Assembly (NCBI GenBank): GCA_021234155.1
Contig: JAJEKV010000056.1
Span: 3,393,330 to 3,457,329, forward strand
Reading direction: 5' to 3'
DNA length: 64,000 bases
Source: Isoetes taiwanensis
Taxonomy: Eukaryota; Streptophyta; Lycopodiopsida; Isoetales; Isoetaceae
Position numbers and translations under genes: made by a program. Each line of letters starts with the position of its first letter. Positions within the stretch are counted from its first letter, which is position 1. Positions 57,950 through 64,000 of this stretch are shown piece by piece. A model generated the notes under the pieces. It had not been told where the DNA came from and did not search any database. It worked only from the letters and a program-made list of their open reading frames with translations.

Positions 57950-60900
57950 TCTACTACAATAGATATTTAAACTAAATTTAGAGAAAACATACATTGGTTC
58001 GATATCAAACACTCTTCATTTCAGCATTTCAGGATGCATGGAAGTTAAATTCACTATATTTGCTTTCTAGGAGCCTAAATTGCTATTAAAAAACATCTAG
58101 GATTTAAGAAATCAGAATCAACAAGGTGAGTGACCAAAGGGAAGCAAACCTCTAAATTTATTGGTATGTCATGGTGGACCTATATACTTAAGCGATATAA
58201 TGCAGCCAAATTTGTTAGAAACTAGAGACATACAAACTCATTTTGGAAGTTAGCACTTGGCCGATAAGCCTATCCTAATGCGTCTTTAACATTCTCTTTG
58301 GCGGTTCAAGATTTCTCCACAAATTCTAGCATGCATTCTCTTGTAATTTCCACGACCATGAGTGAATTTCTTGACTTTTCATACATGGCTGTTGGATGCC
58401 ATATCTCCTCATTATCACAAGCCTGTGAGGTTTCAAATAAAACTTCCTTATCCGAGATACTAGAGAATATAAAGAACTTACAATCTGAATGGAGTTAAAG
58501 GACCTCCCAATAACCTCCCAATGTTAGTTCGAGATTCATGAATGGCATTCTTAGTAACTGATATCAACTCGGGAGGTGGCGAGAGGCGATGAAAATGGCA
58601 TAAAAATTACGATGTGAAACTAGACTATCACCTCCATCTTACTGATCCCCTTGGGTGTACTCCATAGGCAACAAGTGAATATCCTAAACCAACCCCAAGA
58701 TTAGAAGCGGTTGAATCCGTCAGTCAGCTACAAACATTGTATGGAATCTAGAACTATTAGAGATATGGCTTTCCGGTTAGCAGAAGTGAATCATGTTCAA
58801 TCATGAAGCCTTGAATATGCAACAAGAACTACTTACACGAACTTGGAGTAATAAACTTTGAACTATTGACAAGCCATCCCAAAGCGTAACAAAATTTACA
58901 AGAGAGGAGTCTTTGAGTAGAACCTTGGAAGCCCAAAATCCGATCTGAGCTCTATTGTAGTCCACGATCACCAACATCGGACATATCACGAATAAGCAAA
59001 GCTCATATAATTCCATTTGCCATGGCAGCTTCCACAAAGAATGATCACATGCAATGAGGAAAAAGAACCGTTTTGAATATCAGCAAAAAGGCGAAGCGTT
59101 ACCCAGTCTCTGAGCCAAAAGGCGCAGACAAACCATTCAGCAGAGAGATCTTGGAAAATGGCTACGCTCCAATCCACTTTATTCTAGTGAAAAACTAAAG
59201 AGGCAATCCTCAAGAAGACCTGCCTTCGTTTGCATCCACGAATACAGAAACTAAAACTAGAGGCGACCAAAATAATGGCGTTTAGAAAGGTATAGTACGC
59301 GATTGAATTCACATTAGTCCTTAGGCATTTAATGCAGTGAATATGTATGAGTGAAGGGTAAAAGGGGAGGCTGTGTAAATCTTGGAAGGCGGCGATGCTG
59401 TTGTTGGCGATCGTCGGATTCATCATCGCTGGTGATCGGCTTGCATCTTTGGCTTGCAAAAATGAAGGCAACTGAAAGCCGAGATCTGAGAGCTGATTGC
59501 AATTCTAGAATTATGAAGCGGGGAGTCTACGCGCTTGGCATCCTCGGACACGCATCCCCTTCCCTTCAGGGCACGCGGGAAAAACCACCTCTGAGTCTAT
59601 TAACCTAAAGCATCCTTCTTGATTAACCTAAAGTATTATCCTTCATGGGCCTTGCATGCTTCATTCGAGATATCGTGTTCGAAAATCGCCAAGTTAACCA
59701 TTAAAATGTCGTAAAATTAATGTGGCGTGTCGCTCTAGAATGCGCGTGAATGCGTCTTTAAAATCTGTGACGACCAAATCTTAGCAAAACCATAGAAAAA
59801 AAGCGTACAAAAATACAAAGGTAACCCCTGTTATAATGCTAGATATTAGATGGCTGATACATTAATGCACAAGGTGCCTAACTCCTTGATGGGTCATTTA
59901 TCTTCTTTCAACTTTCTCTTTGCTGGTTATTTTTTGAGATTTCTTAGTTGTCGAGGGGTTTCCTTAAGGAAGCGAATTTTTAGTAAAAATCTCGATTTTT
60001 GCCGAATTTAATATTTTTAATGCTAGCAGATAGTAGAGTTACGCCTCATTTGTTAATATTTTTAATTAGCAGCCATTCCCGCGAAGCGAGCTCCGCCTTA
60101 CCGATGCTTCTCGGCCAGAATCTCATGTCATACGATTTCTACGAAGCCGGGCATTTTTCATAGATTCGCCCTCCATACTTGCAAGGATCGGAGGTTTTCA
60201 CGATTTTTTCAAGCTAAAGAAGCTGGTAAAAGTTCATGTTAGTTTTCTTCATTTACATGCTACTTTGAATGGTGTATTGCTCCTCGAAATGCTTGCGGAG
60301 CTATTTTCTTGGTACGGGAGTAGGAACTCTGATTTTACTACAAAGGGTAGTGTTGCAAAAATTTGAGTGTTGATTCATTATTGGATTAGGGCTACTCGGT
60401 CCTATGTGTCCTCTTAGAGTTTCATGAATGATCCTAAAGAGTATGGTAAAAGTTGAGATATCTTTCTTGATTCGATTTAAGAGTAATAGCAATGATTTTC
60501 CCATTTGCTTGGCGGAGCAAAGATCATGGGATGGCGAGGGGACACAACGTGAGTGTTCAATCCTTGTCTCGAAAGCTTGATTTAGCATCACATTCTTGAG
60601 AATCCTTAAGAATTCTATGTGGCGATTCTTGATTAGGAGTTATAATGTGCAATGTTTCAAATGGATTCTCCTTTTGAGGCGGCAATGGCATTCGTTTTAA
60701 TAGTAAAGACGCGTCTGCTTGGAGAATTATGGAACCCTTCTTGTTTACATATTGTTCTTCATTCACGGTCGTTTTTCTTATAAGTCTTGAAGAAGAATGC
60801 ATTGTTTCAATGTAGAATCACGGGTTTATGGCTAATGCATTTTGCTTAGCACCGTCAGAATCTATCGGTGTTGTATGTGGCTATCAAAGTGGTCACACAT

Positions 60901-62050
60901 CTTATAATGTATCTGATTTAACTCTAGTTAGTGAGTATTGGCCATTGGAATATGTCACCGTTGCAATGTTTCTTTATCACTATTTTTTTGTGTCATTGGT
61001 CACCGACATGATGTGTATTGAAGTTGCTATGAATTTGTATCAATTCTATTTCATCTTACTTGGCATTCGCACATCCTATACCTTCTCATCTATACTTGAA
61101 TACATGTTTTGATGGGCCGATTCTTTTCAAGCCGGGACCCCATATATAGTATGTCTAGTATGTCGATAGATTGTAGGCTGTCGAGTAGTGCTCCATTCTA
61201 TATAGCATACATCATGTTCATCTCTTTGTATTTGCTTCTTTGTTATGTTTGTGCATGTGTTATCTAGTGAATTGTTATTTAAAGAAGGCTAGGAAATGTA
61301 CCTATAATTCATGTATTATTTTAAGATAGAATGCCATTAGAAGTATCACGGAAACATCACATGCCTCTATATTTTCTGAACATTTGCTTCCGGTATGTAA
61401 CATAGCATTTGTAAAATTAGAATATACTCCAACATCTCTATCAGCTATATTGCTACAATTCTTGGCACCATGCTCCTTGGTCACGCTTCTCTGCTTTAGT
61501 CTCTCTATTAGCTAGAGAGGGACATTTTTGTATAGCATTTTACCACTATGTTCGGTTGATGCTTTCGAGGTTGTCAGTTATATAGTTTGAATACATGCTA
61601 TTCACACCCGGTTGTCTCACACACATGGTTTTGTTTTAGATTCATGTATTGATCTTTGATCGGCCCGTGTTTGTGTATCAACTGTATGTAAGTTGGTGGG
61701 CTTTACATTGATTATTTAATTACTTCTGATGTGAACTTAATATAGCGTCAGTCGTTTGTGCACATAATGATTTCTTTAGTTCTATTCAATTTAATGTCGT
61801 AGAATGAATGTCTAGTCTGGGTCTGGTTACTCAACTGCGAGATTTGATGTTGGAAATCACGGTATTATTTGGGACTATGTAGGAAGTATATCATGCAACA
61901 CATGCTTCAAAGTCAGACACAAAAGATATATTATAGATTTACTAGAGTTATTATGGTGGGGCAATCAAGACTTAATAATAGTTTAAGACATTTCGATTTG
62001 AGCGTCACGTCATGCATATGGCGGATTGGATGATACAAAGTTTAATGGCA
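57950..62050. other. No supported gene
   Basis: About 4 kb of AT-rich DNA. Frames at 58801-59177 minus (YNRAQIGFWASKVLLKD, DWSVAIFQDLSAEWFV) and 60301-60802 minus, and 60828-61112 plus, have protein-like composition but no recognised motif or consistent exon structure. They may be remains of old retroelements. Confidence 0.45.
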
Positions 62051-62056
62051 CATTTC

Positions 62057-62447
62057 TATTAGTGCTAAATGCTTTGTTCCATTGCATTTAACACATTTAA
62101 TTAAATCCCCTTCAACCCCCTTTGTGGTTTGGGTGCATATTCACACGAGGGTTACTTGAGACTGTGAGGCATCGGATGGGCATATTTGCCCTTTATTCCA
62201 AGATCACGGACCATACACATAGCGATCCTGGATTTTGTGGGGTATGCATGTACAAGTTTTGTATCATATATTAAAAGTTTCCAAAATACTATAAGATTTG
62301 AGGAGAATGTACTTAATGAATTGTTAATTTTGTACATGTATTGTAAATATATTTTTGGGGCTCTCATTGCCCTCGTAACTACTTGTGAATATGCACCCAA
62401 ACCAAAGGGGTTTAAGGGGATTTTAATTAAAATATGTTCATCTAATA
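62057..62447. mobile_element. MITE, copy B (about 390 bp)
   Basis: Same family and orientation as 56995-57396. The left end has TTAATTAAATCCCCTT and GGTTTGGGTGCATATTCACA; the right end has TGTGAATATGCACCCAAACC and AAGGGGATTTTAATTAA. An outer CTATTAG/CTAATAG pair marks the ends at about 62057 and 62447. The core ATACTATAAGATTTGAGG is shared with copy A. Confidence 0.75.
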
Positions 62448-62449
62448 GT

Positions 62450-64000
62450 TTAATGTTAATAATATTCTTGGTAGTTGTGTGTTGATTGTTATATTAAAAA
62501 ATTTGGGCCCGCCGGGCCTAATACCGCAAACAAGAAGAACCTAACTAGCATGAAACATAAATAAAGCCGATTACCACTAGTTCAAAGGAAATCCAGCTAT
62601 CAAAATAAATGCCCTTCTATTATGCTTTGCACATTGTCATGCATATGCTGGTGCATATGGTAACATGTGCTTTAGTATCAATACAAGCTGTTTGCCATAG
62701 CAAGCATTCATAAGCATATGGCATATGCAAAACAAATTTAATTCTCTGAAGAGGAGCATGAATCTGGAAGAAATGGCAATCATAGCGGCATTGGCATCCA
62801 CAAATAGCACAATAGGATCAAAACAAGATTTAATTTGCCAATGTCATCCAGGAAGCGCCAAGATTGCAAATTCTTCTCTGGGAAAACCCACATTTATGCT
62901 TAATGTCATAGTAGTTTATAACAAAGTTGGGCAATCCCTAATGGATTTGTTTCTAGAGAGCAAGAGAAACAAAATCTAATGAATTATAAACCATCAAAGC
63001 TATTACAATTTGCCTGGCGACTTCCGGTCTTGGAGTTTGTGCACTCTTGAAGAAGGCCCAAGCAGGTGTGTTTGGGTATAAGGCATACTGCTTCTTTTGC
63101 ATCATCTTTGAGGACATGATTGCACAGTGCAGCGACACTTGGTTGCTTTCGATCCTTGTCAGGTCCCTTAGCAATCTCTGGCCCGATAACAACAAACACA
63201 CATTCAGCAGACAAATTATGCGGAAAAAAAATGCACCCACAATGAAATATCTGGCATTATGAAAGTGCCCTACCTTTATTATGCCGGGAATGTCTATCTC
63301 CAGATCCAGTATCCTTAAGTGGTGGCACGAAAAGGATCTTGAGCCGTTGACTTCCCTCCAATTTTACTACAGCTCTTTCGGGGATTTTTACGCCCCAAAT
63401 ATCTTCTCGGACAAAGATTAGCCTCTTTTGTTTCAGCGATAAGCTTCTGTTTCTTTCGAATGGCCTCTTTTGGAAGTGTTAAATTTCTTTGTCGCTCTAG
63501 TTATGCATGGTTTATCCAGGATCAAACCGAAACTCTTCCTAATCTACATGGGCTAGGGTTTTGCCGGCTTGTAGTTGTCAATCCGCGGTATGGCGGTTAG
63601 CTACTGTTTCTACCTGGCGTTTTGGTCGTGAGGCCAGAAAGCCTAGATCTGCAATTTCGAGAAGGGCTTCATGGAGTAATGTCAAATCTCTGGGGATCTA
63701 AATCTTTGGTATTTTATTACATGATTCCCCAGATCATAAATTTTCCTTCCGACTGGCCAATACGGAAAAAAGCCCATGCAAAATTGGGTTGGGTGAATAT
63801 GGAGATTAGGCCAATATTAGGGTTCTTGAGGCAGCTTCTCTGTGGGAGTTTGGAAAGACCCACAAACCACTCTGATTGCATTTAGCATTGATTACGATTT
63901 TCAATTGTGGGTTTCCTTCTCTTGATGCAATCACACCTTGGGCTTTAAAGAATTTGCAGTTGCTCCCAAGCTTACAGTTCTTGAAGATCGATTTGCTCTG
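62450..64000. other. No supported gene
   Basis: Overlapping minus-strand frames at 62953-63240 and 62984-63214 and a plus frame at 63622-63885 (WPIRKKAHAKLGWVNMEI) are open for 70-95 codons without a recognised domain. The window ends inside this stretch, so a gene entering from the right cannot be excluded. Confidence 0.4.

Noticed and set aside
1-64000. tRNA, rRNA, CRISPR or organellar sequence
   Set aside because: No tRNA-like box pair, ribosomal segment, regular spacer array or plastid/mitochondrial gene was recognised by eye; a covariance-model scan would be more sensitive.

Overview
The window is nuclear DNA from a land plant, most likely one with a large, repeat-rich genome. It holds two spliced protein genes with plant-type GT-AG introns, chromovirus and LINE retrotransposon remains, hAT and Mutator-type DNA transposons and MITEs. 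The species cannot be named from the sequence, and nothing bacterial, organellar or CRISPR-like was seen. Many coding remnants are full of stops and frameshifts, and some duplicated blocks differ by clustered small indels, so unpolished sequence may account for part of the apparent decay.

1-10.6 kb: a tandem duplication. A non-coding repeat of about 3.5-3.9 kb (polypurine tract, TGTGCTAA-rich tract, palindromic CTCGCGAG array) sits inside an L1-type LINE. Both the insert and the LINE 3' part occur twice; the LINE reverse-transcriptase part lies between the copies. 10.6-22 kb: a GC-richer block carrying a decayed Ty3/gypsy chromovirus in the order gag, protease, RT, RNase H, integrase, chromodomain, with LTR-like sequence on both sides. 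22-28.3 kb: AT-rich, with two unassigned ORFs and no convincing gene.

28.3-34.4 kb is the genic core. A ten-exon GH1 gene on the minus strand, related to SFR2 (584 codons, catalytic motifs present), is head-to-head with a plus-strand pectate lyase gene of the Cry j 1/Amb a 1 family (394 or 417 codons, depending on a 69-nt in-frame intron). Their start codons are 264 bp apart.

34.0-55.0 kb is a layered structure. A segment running from the last intron of the pectate lyase gene into a Mutator-like element was tandemly duplicated (copy 1 about 34.04-47.55 kb, copy 2 about 47.55-53.23 kb). An 8.2-kb hAT element (38,553-46,772) later inserted into copy 1. It is marked by an 8-bp target duplication, short imperfect terminal repeats, subterminal GCGTC arrays, a decayed transposase and an empty site in copy 2. 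Both copies carry a broken gene for an unrecognised cysteine-containing membrane protein, damaged differently in each. The 3.26-kb MULE (51,737-54,999) has about 105-bp terminal repeats and a near-perfect 9-bp target duplication. 55-64 kb: mostly anonymous AT-rich DNA with two related MITEs, short tandem repeats and one small exon-like fragment resembling a pogo/psq helix-turn-helix.

The two intact genes do not form a pathway. The GH1 protein is expected in a membrane acting on glycosides or galactolipids, and the pectate lyase is expected in the cell wall. What links them is the shared short promoter region. The rest of the window records retrotransposition, DNA transposition, tandem duplication and possible gene conversion.
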